Shown: positions 36,246 through 44,291 of the stretch, piece after piece
How positions within the stretch are numbered: the first letter of the stretch is position 1
Layout of the letters: the number at the start of each line of letters is the position of its first letter
Assembly: GCF_008704535.1 (NCBI RefSeq)
Contig: NZ_CP023701.1
Coordinates: 4,280,501-4,344,500 of the forward strand
Direction: 5' to 3'
Origin: Streptomyces subrutilus
Lineage (GTDB): Bacteria > Actinomycetota > Actinomycetes > Streptomycetales > Streptomycetaceae
DNA length: 64,000 nucleotides
Notes under the pieces: generated by a model
Told to the model about the DNA's origin: nothing
Database searches by the model: none
What the model saw: only the letters and a program-made list of their open reading frames with translations
Translations under genes and position numbers: made by a program

Positions 36246-37172
36246 ATGCACTTCCAGCCGACCGAGGACCAGGAGGCGCTGCGCGCCGGCGTACGGGCCC
36301 TGCTGGCGGGGCGGTACGGGCGCGAGGAGCTGCGGGCGGCGGTGGACGGCGGGCCGGTGGTGGACCGGGCGCTGTGGCGGGAGCTGGGCACGGCCGGGTT
36401 CTTCGCCCTGCGGCTGCCGGAGTCCGCCGGGGGCGTGGGGCTGGGCCTCGCGGAGGGGGTCCTCGTCTTCGAGGAGGCGGGGCGGGCGCTGCTGCCCGGC
36501 CCGCTGGTGGCCACGCACCTGGCCGCCGGGGTGGTGCCGGGCGCCGCCGAGGGCACGGCGGTGGTGACCGCCGGCGACCTGGACGGGGGGCTGGTGGCGT
36601 ACCTGGCGGAGGCAGACGCGGTCCTGGGGGCGGCCGGGCCCGGGGTGCCGGCCGGGGAGCCGGTGCGCTCGGTGGACCCGCTGACCCCGCTGCACCGGGT
36701 GGCGGCGCCGGGCGAGGTGGCGCCGTACCGCACGGCGGGAGCGCTGCTGACGGCGGCGCTGCAGGTCGGGAGCGCGCTGCGGACGCTGGAGCTGGCGGTG
36801 CGCCACGCGGGCGAGCGGGAGCAGTTCGGGCAGCCGATCGGTGCGTTCCAGGCGGTCAAGCACCTGTGCGCGGGGATGCTGGTGCGGGCCGAGGTGGCCC
36901 GTACGGCCGTCTACGCGGCAGCGGTCACCGAGGACGCGGGGGAGGTCGCGGCGGCCGGGCTGCTGGCGGACGAGGCCGCCGTACTGGGGGCCCGGGACTG
37001 CCTACAGGTGCACGGGGGGATGGGCTTCACCTGGGAGGCGGACGTCCACCTGCACCTGAAGCGAGCCTGGGTGCGGGCCCGGCAGTGGCGGACCGCGGAG
37101 CAGGCGGAGGAGCTACTGGCGGCGGAACTGCTGGCCGGGGCCGGCCCGCCGGGACCGGGTGACGCGCCGTGA
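36246..37172 (+). CDS. short acyl-CoA dehydrogenase subunit with FTWE catalytic Glu
   Basis: 308 residues from the ATG at 36246, seven bases after the previous stop. It is much shorter than normal ACADs (about 380) because most of the middle beta domain is missing. The N-terminal helices (ALWRELGTAGFFALRLPESAGG) and the C-terminal helices (EREQFGQPIGAFQAVKHLC, HGGMGFTWEADVHLHLKRA) are intact. FTWE is the usual position of the catalytic Glu in split ACADs. It should pair with the 35085 protein to oxidise an acyl-CoA, possibly a bulky one. Confidence 0.85.
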   Translation: MHFQPTEDQEALRAGVRALLAGRYGREELRAAVDGGPVVDRALWRELGTAGFFALRLPESAGGVGLGLAEGVLVFEEAGRALLPGPLVATHLAAGVVPGAAEGTAVVTAGDLDGGLVAYLAEADAVLGAAGPGVPAGEPVRSVDPLTPLHRVAAPGEVAPYRTAGALLTAALQVGSALRTLELAVRHAGEREQFGQPIGAFQAVKHLCAGMLVRAEVARTAVYAAAVTEDAGEVAAAGLLADEAAVLGARDCLQVHGGMGFTWEADVHLHLKRAWVRARQWRTAEQAEELLAAELLAGAGPPGPGDAP

Positions 37173-37493
37173 CGGAACGGCCCGGGCGGGCACGGGAGGG
37201 ACACCGCGGGACGCATGTCCGATTACAGAGAGTTGATATCGGTTTGTGTCCTTCGGGGGCCCCCTTACGGACCGGAGTCGGGGGCCTGCTCCGGTACGCT
37301 CCCACGCATGCGGGCGGTTGAGCGGCGAAGGCGCCGCACAGTATGCACTACGCCTACTCCATCGCGCGGGAATATGCCCGAAGCGCTTGTTGTGGTGACT
37401 GTACGTCAACCAAGCTGCTCCGCACGGGGATCACGCTGGGTGATCCCATCCCGTCGCGAGGCGAAGTGTCCGCCGGTTCGGATGGTGTGAGCG
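37173..37493. other. 321-bp intergenic region
   Basis: Between the short ACAD gene and the ATPase-like gene. It is relatively AT-rich for this genome (GTTGATATCGGTTTGTGTCC near 37212-37232) and contains a GGGGGCCCCC palindrome near 37256. It probably holds the promoter of the downstream gene. No CTGAC-N5-GTCAG site is present, and no gene is supported. Confidence 0.4.
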
Positions 37494-37961
37494 GTGCAGG
37501 TGCTTCAGGTTCAGCTGGAGGTAGGACCGGACCCCGCCGAGGTCGGCCGGGCGCGCCGGTGGGCCAGGTCCCGGCTGGCGGGGTCGGGCATAGGGGTCGA
37601 CGAGCCGCTCGCCGAGACGCTGATCCTGCTGATCTCGGAACTGGTGACCAACGCGGTCGTGCACACGGGCTGTCCGGCCGTGCTGCGGATGCTCTTCGGG
37701 GGGCCGGGGGTGCGGGTGGAGGTCGCGGACGCGAGCGACCGGGCGCCGGCCCGGCGGCAGGCCGCCGGGGACGACACCGGGGGCCGGGGCCTGGAGCTGG
37801 TGGACGGACTGGCGGACCGGTGGGGATGGCAGCGCGAGGGCGCGGGCAAGCGGATCTGGTGCGAGGTCGACCGGGCGCAGCAGGTGGCGGCGGGGGAGCG
37901 CGCCCCGGACGGGGCGCCGGAGATTCACACGTCGGGGCGGGAACCGCGCGTGTACCTCTAA
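37494..37961 (+). CDS. HATPase_c regulatory kinase (RsbW/SpoIIAB-like)
   Basis: 155 residues from the GTG at 37494. The GHKL ATPase boxes are visible: the N-box ELVTNAVVHTG, the G1-like DASDRAP and the glycine box DDTGGRGLELVDGLADRWGW. Streptomyces has dozens of such small anti-sigma-like ATPases, whose sigma or anti-anti-sigma partners are mostly unknown. No sigma gene is adjacent. It sits inside the catabolic island but lacks the island's operator and may be a passenger. Confidence 0.82.
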   Translation: MQVLQVQLEVGPDPAEVGRARRWARSRLAGSGIGVDEPLAETLILLISELVTNAVVHTGCPAVLRMLFGGPGVRVEVADASDRAPARRQAAGDDTGGRGLELVDGLADRWGWQREGAGKRIWCEVDRAQQVAAGERAPDGAPEIHTSGREPRVYL

Positions 37962-37968
37962 CGAGGTG

Positions 37969-37983
37969 TTGACGATCCGTCAC
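37969..37983. promoter_or_regulatory. weak TGAC-N5-GTCA site
   Basis: TTGAC, spacer GATCC, GTCAC. It shares the TGACG-NNN-CGTCA core with the island operators but differs at both outer bases and lies downstream of the ATPase gene with no start nearby. It is probably not a working site. Confidence 0.2.
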
Positions 37984-38169
37984 CTCTTGATCACCCTGGT
38001 GGGGAGCGATTCGACGCGAGGGGACGCCAAGGGAAGGCCTTGACGAGTGCGGGTCGCGGGGTGGCGGCCGCCGTGCCGCGCTCGGGGCGCGCATGCGCGC
38101 CGCCGCCACCCGCAGGTCAGCGCCGCCGGCGGCCGCGGTCCCGGCCGCGGTCCCGTTCCCGCTCGGGCG

Positions 38170-39105
38170 TCACAGGACGGCCACCGGGGCCACGGGGGTG
38201 CCCACGGCGCCGACGAAGGGTTCCGGCATGGCGGAGAGCAGGAACGCGTACCGGTTCTCTTGTGCACAGGCTGTGGACAACTTTTCGAGATTCCAGTTCT
38301 GGCCCTGGTGCATGCCCATCTCGACCAGGTCGAGCGCGTGCACCGGCAGCCAGAGGTCCTCGATCTCCGGCGGGAAGATCTCGAAGGTCAGGGTGTCGTT
38401 CGCGACCGCCGCCACGTCGCGCGCGTGGAACCACTCCGGGGTGCGGACGGACAGGCCGGGGGACGGGAAGCCGTACCCGTGCTTGTCGCCCGCCAGATAG
38501 ACCTGGACCTGGCCGGTGCGGACCAGGACGATGTCGCCCGCGCGGACGGCGACCCCGCCGAACTCCTCGGCCTCGGAAAGGTCTTCGGGGGTCACCGCGT
38601 GGCCGCCCGCCAGCCGGTCCAGGCCCTTGGCGCGGGCCACGTCCAGCAGGACGCCCCGCGAGACGATGTGCCCGGCCTTGTCGATGCCGCTGAACGAGGC
38701 CCGGCCGTGGGCGGTGATCGAGTCGGCGGGGCGGCCGTTGTAGATCCGCCCGGAGTGCGAGACGTGCGTCAGGGCGTCCCAGTGGGTGCCCGCCTGGAGG
38801 CCCATGGTCACCGCGTCGTCGCTGCAGGCCACCGTGCCCGGCCCGAAGATCTCCTGGTTGATCTGGACCATCGTGTGCAGCGGGTTGACGCGGCCGGGGA
38901 TCAGGCCGGCCTGCACCCCGTCCTCCTTGAGGGGCAGGGCCAGGGGGACGCGGCGGCCGGTGCGGATCTCGCGGGCCGCCTCGCGGACCACGGCGTCGGT
39001 CACCAGGTTCAGCGTGCCGATCTCGTCGTCGGCGCCCCAGCGGCCCCAGTTGTTGACGCGCTTGGCGATGGCGTGGAACTCGGCGGGCAGGGACATGGGG
39101 CTCAT
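38170..39105 (-). CDS. cyclase-family metal-dependent hydrolase (kynurenine-formamidase-like)
   Basis: 311 residues from the ATG at 39105 (AAGGAG three bases upstream) or 308 from 39096. PF04199 'putative cyclase' features: WGADDEIGTLNLVT near the N-terminus, the metal motif GTHWDALTHVSH, and GDIVLVRTGQ. This group includes kynurenine formamidase and isatin hydrolase, which open amide or lactam rings using a metal ion. In this island it may hydrolyse a ring or ester intermediate. It is divergent from the SDR gene across operator site 3. A DnaA-box pair lies within its 3' part (38260-38280). Confidence 0.82.
   Translation of the reverse strand: MSPMSLPAEFHAIAKRVNNWGRWGADDEIGTLNLVTDAVVREAAREIRTGRRVPLALPLKEDGVQAGLIPGRVNPLHTMVQINQEIFGPGTVACSDDAVTMGLQAGTHWDALTHVSHSGRIYNGRPADSITAHGRASFSGIDKAGHIVSRGVLLDVARAKGLDRLAGGHAVTPEDLSEAEEFGGVAVRAGDIVLVRTGQVQVYLAGDKHGYGFPSPGLSVRTPEWFHARDVAAVANDTLTFEIFPPEIEDLWLPVHALDLVEMGMHQGQNWNLEKLSTACAQENRYAFLLSAMPEPFVGAVGTPVAPVAVL
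38260..38280. promoter_or_regulatory. DnaA-box pair element, copy 1 (inside a gene)
   Basis: TTGTGCACA (38260-38268), GGC, TGTGGACAA (38272-38280). The second box is the exact complement of the Streptomyces DnaA-box consensus TTGTCCACA; the first differs by one base. The same layout, followed by NTTTTCG, recurs at 55186-55206. Confidence 0.5.
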
Positions 39106-39112
39106 CAGCTCC

Positions 39113-39142
39113 TTGCGGGTGCGGGTGCGGGTGCGGGTGCGG
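39113..39142. repeat. GGGTGC simple repeat
   Basis: About five tandem TGCGGG hexamers directly upstream of the cyclase start, followed by repeated GCGGATC heptamers (to about 39162). Non-coding leader DNA of the minus-strand gene. Confidence 0.7.
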
Positions 39143-39248
39143 ACCGCGGATCGCGGATCGCGGACCTCGGGCGGGCGGCCGTCGGCGGGGGCGTCCCAGA
39201 CGGGACCCGACGAGGGCTTGTGCGGGGGCGTCCGACTGCCCCTAGAAT

Positions 39249-39263
39249 CTAACGGTCCGTCAG
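39249..39263. promoter_or_regulatory. CTGAC-N5-GTCAG operator, site 3 (one mismatch)
   Basis: CTAAC, spacer GGTCC, GTCAG; 23 bases upstream of the SDR start at 39286, in the divergent region with the cyclase gene. Confidence 0.7.
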
Positions 39264-39285
39264 AAAACGCGGGAAGGGGCCGGAC

Positions 39286-40206
39286 GTGGGGAACTTCTTG
39301 GCAGGCAGGGTCGTCGCCGTCACGGGCGCCGGCCGGGGCATCGGGCGGGCCGTGGCACGCGCCGCCGCCGCCGAGGGCGCCCGGGTCGTCGTCAACGACT
39401 ACGGCGTCGGGATCGAGGGCGGCGAGCCCACCAGCGAGATAGCCGAGGCGGTGGTGAAGGAGATCGCGGCCGCGGGCGGCGAGGCCGTCGCCGTCGCCGA
39501 CGACATCTCCACCATGGCTGGCGGCCAGCGCATCGTCGACACGGCCCTGGCCCACTACGGGCGCATCGACGGCGTCGTCTGCGTCGCGGGCATCCTGCGC
39601 GAGCGGATGCTCTTCAACATGTCCGAGGAGGAGTGGGACCCGGTGGTCGCCACCCACCTCAAGGGCACCTTCACCGTCTTCCGCGCCGCCTCCGCCGTCA
39701 TGCGCCGGCAGGGCTCCGGCACCCTCATCGGCTTCACCAGCGGCAACCACCAGGGTTCGGTCGCGCAGGCCAACTACAGCGCCGCCAAGGGCGGGGTCAT
39801 CTCCCTCGTCCGGTCCGCGGCCCTCGGCCTGGCCAAGTACGGGGTCACCGCCAACGCCGTCGCACCCGTCGCCCGCACCCGCATGTCGGCGGGAGTCCCC
39901 ATGGAGCTCAAGGAGATCGGGGAGCCCGAGGACGTCGCCGCGCTCGTGACCTACCTGCTCAGCGACCGGGCCGTCGCCACCGGCGGCGAGAGGATCACCG
40001 GGCAGGTCTACACGATCGCCGGCCCGAAGATCGCCGTCTGGGCGCAGCCGCGCGAGCTGCGCGCCGGCTACGCCGAGGGCTCCTGGACCCCCGAGCGGAT
40101 CGCGGACTTCCTGCCCGGCACCGTGGGCACCGACCCGATGCCCATGCTGGCGCAGCTGGAGGCCATGGCCAAGGCGGCGGCCGCCAAGGACCGCCCCAAC
40201 GCGTAG
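39286..40206 (+). CDS. short-chain dehydrogenase/reductase (multifunctional-protein-like hydroxyacyl-CoA dehydrogenase)
   Basis: 306 residues from the GTG at 39286. The classical SDR cofactor loop TGAGRGIG is near the N-terminus, with NDYGVGIEGGEP after beta-2, and the catalytic triad with Tyr and Lys in NYSAAKGG. The long form and the VVNDYG pattern resemble the dehydrogenase part of peroxisomal 17-beta-hydroxysteroid dehydrogenase 4/MFE-2 and mycobacterial steroid SDRs. It probably oxidises a 3-hydroxyacyl-CoA with NAD. It heads the operon SDR-ACAD-alcohol dehydrogenase under operator site 3. Confidence 0.88.
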   Translation: MGNFLAGRVVAVTGAGRGIGRAVARAAAAEGARVVVNDYGVGIEGGEPTSEIAEAVVKEIAAAGGEAVAVADDISTMAGGQRIVDTALAHYGRIDGVVCVAGILRERMLFNMSEEEWDPVVATHLKGTFTVFRAASAVMRRQGSGTLIGFTSGNHQGSVAQANYSAAKGGVISLVRSAALGLAKYGVTANAVAPVARTRMSAGVPMELKEIGEPEDVAALVTYLLSDRAVATGGERITGQVYTIAGPKIAVWAQPRELRAGYAEGSWTPERIADFLPGTVGTDPMPMLAQLEAMAKAAAAKDRPNA

Positions 40207-40214
40207 GGAGCGGC

Positions 40215-41417
40215 GTGGACTTCAGCTTCGGGGCCGAGGACGGGGAACTGCGCGCCCGGGCCCGCGCATGGCTCACCGGGCACCTCGTGGGCCCGTACGC
40301 CGACGCCGTCGGCCTCGGCGGCCCCGGCAGCGAGCACGAGGAGGTCCCGGCCCGCCGCGCCTGGGAGCGCGAGCTGGGCCGCGGCGGCTGGATCGGGCAG
40401 GGCTGGGACGCCCCGGACGGCGCGTACGGGCAGCGGCGGCTGTCCCTGACCGGGCAGGTGGTGTGGGCCGAGGAGTACGCGGCGCTGCGCGCCCCCGGCC
40501 GGGTCGGCCACATCGGCGAGAACCTCCTCGCGCCCACCCTGCTCGCGTACGGCAGCCGCGAGCAGCAGGGCCGCTTCCTGCCCGGCATCGCACGGGGCGA
40601 GGAGCTGTGGTGCCAGGGCTACAGCGAACCGGGCGCCGGGTCCGACCTCGCGGCCGTGCGGACCCGCGCCGTACGGGACCGGGCCGACGGCCGGTACCGC
40701 GTCACCGGGCAGAAGATCTGGACCTCGCTGGCGGGGGACGCCGACTGGTGCTTCGTCCTCGCCCGCACCGAGCCGGGCTCCCGGCGCCACCGGGGGCTGT
40801 CCTTCCTGCTGGTGCGGATGGACCAGCCGGGGCGGGTCGAGGTCCGGCCCATCCGGCAGATGTCGGGGACCTCGGAGTTCAACGAGGTCTACTTCGACGG
40901 GGCCGAGGCGGACGGGGCGGTCGGCGCCGAGGGCGACGGCTGGACCGTGGCCATGGGCCTGCTCGCGCTGGAGCGCGGGGTGTCGACGCTGGTCCAGCAG
41001 ATCGGCTTCGCGGCCGAACTCGAACGCGTCCTGGCCGCGTACGCCGCCTCCGCCGAGGCCGGGGACCCGGTCCTGCGCGAACGCCTCGTACGGCAGTGGG
41101 CCGAGCTGCGCACCATGCGGTGGAACGCGCTGCGGACCCTCGGAGACGGGGGCGGTCCCGGTGCGCCGAGCGTGGCGAAGCTGCTGTGGGGCGGCTGGCA
41201 CAAGCGGCTCGGCGAGCTGGCGGTGGCGGTGCGGGGCGCGGCGGCGACGGCGGGGCCGGCGCCGTGGGCGCCGGGGCTGCCGTACGAGCGGGGCCTCGAC
41301 GAGGGCCAGCGGCTGTTCCTGTTCACCCGGGCCGACACCATCTACGGCGGCTCGGACGAGATCCAGCGGAACATCATCGCCGAGCGCGTGCTCGGCCTGC
41401 CTAAGGAGTCCAGGTGA
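40215..41417 (+). CDS. acyl-CoA dehydrogenase, subunit type lacking the C-terminal catalytic Glu
   Basis: 400 residues from the GTG at 40215, with GGGAG just upstream. ACAD blocks: CQGYSEPGAGSDLA, GQKIWTSLAGDADW, MSGTSEFNEVYFD and the end GGSDEIQRNIIAERVLGLPKES. The residue at the usual C-terminal Glu position is Gly (YGGSDE), as in the alpha-type partners of split ACADs. No short partner is adjacent; the FTWE-type ACAD at 52417, under the same operator, is the candidate partner. Its stop overlaps the alcohol dehydrogenase start. Confidence 0.87.
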   Translation: MDFSFGAEDGELRARARAWLTGHLVGPYADAVGLGGPGSEHEEVPARRAWERELGRGGWIGQGWDAPDGAYGQRRLSLTGQVVWAEEYAALRAPGRVGHIGENLLAPTLLAYGSREQQGRFLPGIARGEELWCQGYSEPGAGSDLAAVRTRAVRDRADGRYRVTGQKIWTSLAGDADWCFVLARTEPGSRRHRGLSFLLVRMDQPGRVEVRPIRQMSGTSEFNEVYFDGAEADGAVGAEGDGWTVAMGLLALERGVSTLVQQIGFAAELERVLAAYAASAEAGDPVLRERLVRQWAELRTMRWNALRTLGDGGGPGAPSVAKLLWGGWHKRLGELAVAVRGAAATAGPAPWAPGLPYERGLDEGQRLFLFTRADTIYGGSDEIQRNIIAERVLGLPKESR

Positions 41418-42481
41418 GAGGCGTCGTGTTCGACGGCAAGCAGGCCCGGGTGGTCGACGACCTGGAGATCCGCGACCCCGGCCCGGGGGAGGTGCTGGTG
41501 GCCGTCGCGGCGGCCGGGCTGTGCCACAGCGACCTGTCGGTGATCGACGGGACCATCCCCTTCCCGCCGCCGGTGGTCCTCGGGCACGAGGGCGCCGGGG
41601 TGGTCGAGGCGGTCGGGGCGGGGGTCGCGCACGTGGCGCCCGGGGACCACGTGGCGCTGTCCACGCTGGCCAACTGCGGGGCGTGCGCCGACTGCGACCG
41701 GGGACGGCCGACGATGTGCCGCAAGGCCATCGGCAGGCCGGGTCAGCCGTTCTCGCGGGGCGGCGCCCCGCTGTTCCAGTTCGCCTCGAACTCGGCGTTC
41801 GCGGAGCGGACCCTCGTCAAGGCCGTCCAGGCCGTGAAGATCCCCGCCGACGTGCCGCTGACCTCGGCGGCGCTGATCGGCTGCGGGGTGCTGACCGGGG
41901 TGGGCGCGGCCTTGAACCGGGCGAAGGTGGACCGCGGGGACTCGGTGGTGGTCATCGGCACCGGCGGCATCGGACTGAACGTCCTGCAAGGGGCCCGGAT
42001 CGCGGGGGCCACGACGATCGTCGCCATCGACGCCAACCCGGCGAAGGAGGCGGTGGCCCGGCAGTTCGGCGCCACGCACTTCATCGACGCCTCGGCCGTC
42101 GCCGACACCTCGGCCGCGGTCCGCGAGGTGCTGCCGACCGGCGCCGACCACGCCTTCGAGTGCGTGGGCAGCGTGAAGCTGATCCGGCAGGCGGTCGACC
42201 TCCTGGACCGGCACGGTCAGGCGGTCCTGCTCGGCGTGCCCGGCTTCAAGGAGGAGGCGTCGTTCCTCGTCTCGTCGATGTACCTGGACAAGACGATCAT
42301 GGGCTGCCGGTACGGGTCCGCGCGCCCCCAGCGCGACATCGCCCTGTACGCCGAGCTCTACCGGCAGGGTCGGCTGCTGCTGGACGAACTGGTCACCGAG
42401 GTCTACCCGGTGGAGGACTTCGCGAAGGCGGTGGACGACGCCCACCACGGGCGGGTGGCCCGGGGGGTCCTCACCTTCTGA
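41414..42481 (+). CDS. zinc-dependent alcohol dehydrogenase (MDR family)
   Basis: 355 residues from the GTG at 41414, overlapping the ACAD stop (GTGA). Catalytic zinc ligands sit in GLCHSD and GHEGAGVV; the structural zinc lobe is NCGACADCDRGRPTMC. The cofactor loop is VIGTGGIGLN. It is close to the class-III/mycothiol-type and Rxyl_3153-type dehydrogenases of actinobacteria. In this operon it would oxidise an alcohol intermediate to an aldehyde or ketone with NAD. It is followed by a strong hairpin, so the operon ends here. Confidence 0.9.
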   Translation: MRGVVFDGKQARVVDDLEIRDPGPGEVLVAVAAAGLCHSDLSVIDGTIPFPPPVVLGHEGAGVVEAVGAGVAHVAPGDHVALSTLANCGACADCDRGRPTMCRKAIGRPGQPFSRGGAPLFQFASNSAFAERTLVKAVQAVKIPADVPLTSAALIGCGVLTGVGAALNRAKVDRGDSVVVIGTGGIGLNVLQGARIAGATTIVAIDANPAKEAVARQFGATHFIDASAVADTSAAVREVLPTGADHAFECVGSVKLIRQAVDLLDRHGQAVLLGVPGFKEEASFLVSSMYLDKTIMGCRYGSARPQRDIALYAELYRQGRLLLDELVTEVYPVEDFAKAVDDAHHGRVARGVLTF

Positions 42482-42506
42482 ACGCGGCGGCCCCCGCCCG
42501 CGGGGC

Positions 42507-42558
42507 CGCTCCGGGCGGGCCGGCCGGGCCCGGTGCGCCGGCCGGCCCGCCCGGAGCG
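42507..42558. terminator. 21-bp bidirectional terminator
   Basis: Arms 42507-42527 and 42538-42558 are complementary over 21 bp with a 10-nt loop. It lies between the alcohol dehydrogenase stop and the convergent flavin-reductase stop. Confidence 0.85.
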
Positions 42559-42618
42559 CGTCGGCCGGCGGTTCGTCCGGCTCAAGGCCGAGCGGTCCCG
42601 GCTGCCGGGTCGGCGGGG

Positions 42619-43236
42619 TCAGTCGCCGAAGCGGCCGAAGCGGCCCCGGTGGAAGAGCAGGGGGTCGCCCTCGCCGTCGGCGCCCAGGGCCAGCACGCGG
42701 CCGACGACGATGAGGTGGTCCCCGCCGGTGTGGACGGCGTGGATCCGGCAGTCGATCCAGGCGGGCACGGCGTCGAGCTGCGGCGATCCGGTGACGGGGG
42801 CGGGGGAGTGGGCCACCCCCGCGAACTTGTCGGCGCCGCTGACGGCGAAGGAGCGGCACAGCCCGCCCTGTTCGGCGCCGAGGATGTTGACGCAGAACAC
42901 CCCCGCGCGGGCGATCCGCGGCCAGGTGGTCGACGTACGGGCCACCATGAAGGTGACCAGCGGCGGGTCGAGGGAGAGCGAGGCGAAGGACTGGCAGGCG
43001 AAGCCGGCCGGGCCGTCCTCGTCCGCGCCCGGCGGCGCCGTGATCACCGTGACCCCGCTGGCGAAGTTCCCCAGGACCGCCCGGAACTCGCCGGGGCCCA
43101 CCGGCGCGCGCTCGTCCGCCCCGACCGCCCGCAACTCGGGCGGGGGCAGGGCCTCGACGGGCTCCGGGCCCGGGAGAGGGGAGCCGACCGACCTGAGGTA
43201 CCGGACGACGGTGGCCGCCATCCCTACGTGTCCCAT
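42619..43236 (-). CDS. flavin reductase-like domain protein
   Basis: 205 residues from the ATG at 43236. The FMN-reductase fold (PF01613) begins near residue 52 with LGNFASGVTVITA, followed by GFACQSFASLSLDPPLVTFMV and ending HLIVVGRVLAL. Such proteins (HsaB, HpaC) supply reduced flavin to a partner monooxygenase. No large two-component oxygenase is in the window, so the partner may be elsewhere or be the flavin monooxygenase at 47726 (which normally needs no partner). The first 50 residues are an unusual N-terminal extension. Operator site 4 lies 17 bases upstream. Confidence 0.85.
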   Translation of the reverse strand: MGHVGMAATVVRYLRSVGSPLPGPEPVEALPPPELRAVGADERAPVGPGEFRAVLGNFASGVTVITAPPGADEDGPAGFACQSFASLSLDPPLVTFMVARTSTTWPRIARAGVFCVNILGAEQGGLCRSFAVSGADKFAGVAHSPAPVTGSPQLDAVPAWIDCRIHAVHTGGDHLIVVGRVLALGADGEGDPLLFHRGRFGRFGD

Positions 43237-43252
43237 CACACTCCGATTGAAC

Positions 43253-43267
43253 CTGACGGTACGTCAG
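43253..43267. promoter_or_regulatory. CTGAC-N5-GTCAG operator, site 4
   Basis: A perfect palindrome (spacer GGTAC), 17 bases upstream of the flavin-reductase start and 202 bases before the divergent VOC gene. Confidence 0.8.
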
Positions 43268-43468
43268 ATGGGAAGGGGTGCCGCGGTGCGGGCCCGGGCG
43301 CGGCCGTGCGTGCGCCGTCCGCGCCCCGGCGGCGCGTCGTACCGCCGCGTGCGGCGCGCCGCCGTACGGGTGAATCCGGCCGCCCGGGGCGGCCCGTACG
43401 CCCGTGGTGTCGCGGGGGCCGGTCATCGTGGCTGCGACCGCGTACGCCGTACTTTCGGGAGGACCCCC

Positions 43469-44254
43469 ATGCTCGGCACCGACTTCCGTACCGGATCGCC
43501 CAACTGGCTCGACCTCGGCAGCCCCGACACCGCGGCGGCCGCGACCTTCTACGGGGCCGTGCTCGGCTGGGAGTTCGTCCCGGCCGGACCGCAGGCCGGC
43601 GGGTACGGCTTCTTCCAGGTCGGGGGCAGGACCGTCGCCGCGATCGGACCGCTGACCGAGGAGGGCGCCTCGTCCGCCTGGATGACCCACTTCATGACCC
43701 CGGACGCCGAGGCCACCGCCCGCGCGGTGCGGGAGGGCGGCGGCCGGGTGCGCACGGAGCCCGGGGACGTCATGGACGAGGGCCGCCTCGCGCAGTTCAC
43801 CGACCCGCAGGGCGCCGAGTTCGCGTGCTGGCAGCCCGGGAAGACGGCCGGACTGGGGCTGACCACCGCCGAGAACACCCTGCTCTGGGTGGAACTGCAC
43901 GTCCCGGACCCGGCCGCGGCCATCGGGTTCTACGCCGGCCTGTTCGGGTGGCGGTCCGCCGAGATGCCGACGCCCGGGATGACGTACCGGGTCCTGAGCA
44001 TCGCCGACGGGGACCAGCAGGACGGCTCGTTCGGCGGGGTCGCACCGCTGGGCGAGGGAGCGGGAGAGGAGGCGCGCTGGGTGCCGTACTTCCACGCGGC
44101 GGACGTGGACGCGACGACGGAGCGGATCACCGGGGCCGGCGGGTCGGTGCTGATGCCGGGCGCGGACGTGCCGGACGTCGGCCGGATCGCGTGGGCCGCG
44201 GACCCGGCGGGAGCGGTGTTCGCCCTGCTGAAGCCGGATCCGCGGCAGGCGTAG
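43469..44254 (+). CDS. VOC-family (glyoxalase-like) protein with two tandem domains
   Basis: 261 residues from the ATG at 43469 (GGGAGGAC upstream). Two VOC modules: residues about 10-120 (NWLDLGSPDTAAAATFYGAVLGWEF) and about 135-255 (WVELHVPDPAAAIGFYAGLFGWR). This duplicated type is common in Streptomyces and is often annotated as a hydroxylase or glyoxalase, but activity is generally unknown. Its membership of the island is uncertain because it lies far from the operator. It is related in layout to the VOC protein at 55278. Confidence 0.82.
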   Translation: MLGTDFRTGSPNWLDLGSPDTAAAATFYGAVLGWEFVPAGPQAGGYGFFQVGGRTVAAIGPLTEEGASSAWMTHFMTPDAEATARAVREGGGRVRTEPGDVMDEGRLAQFTDPQGAEFACWQPGKTAGLGLTTAENTLLWVELHVPDPAAAIGFYAGLFGWRSAEMPTPGMTYRVLSIADGDQQDGSFGGVAPLGEGAGEEARWVPYFHAADVDATTERITGAGGSVLMPGADVPDVGRIAWAADPAGAVFALLKPDPRQA

Positions 44255-44291
44255 GAGCTGCCGTTCGGACGCTGCCGTCCGGGGGTCCGGT

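Noticed and set aside
37969..37983. An eleventh member of the CTGAC-N5-GTCAG operators
   Set aside because: Both outer bases differ and no start codon lies nearby; listed only as a weak site.
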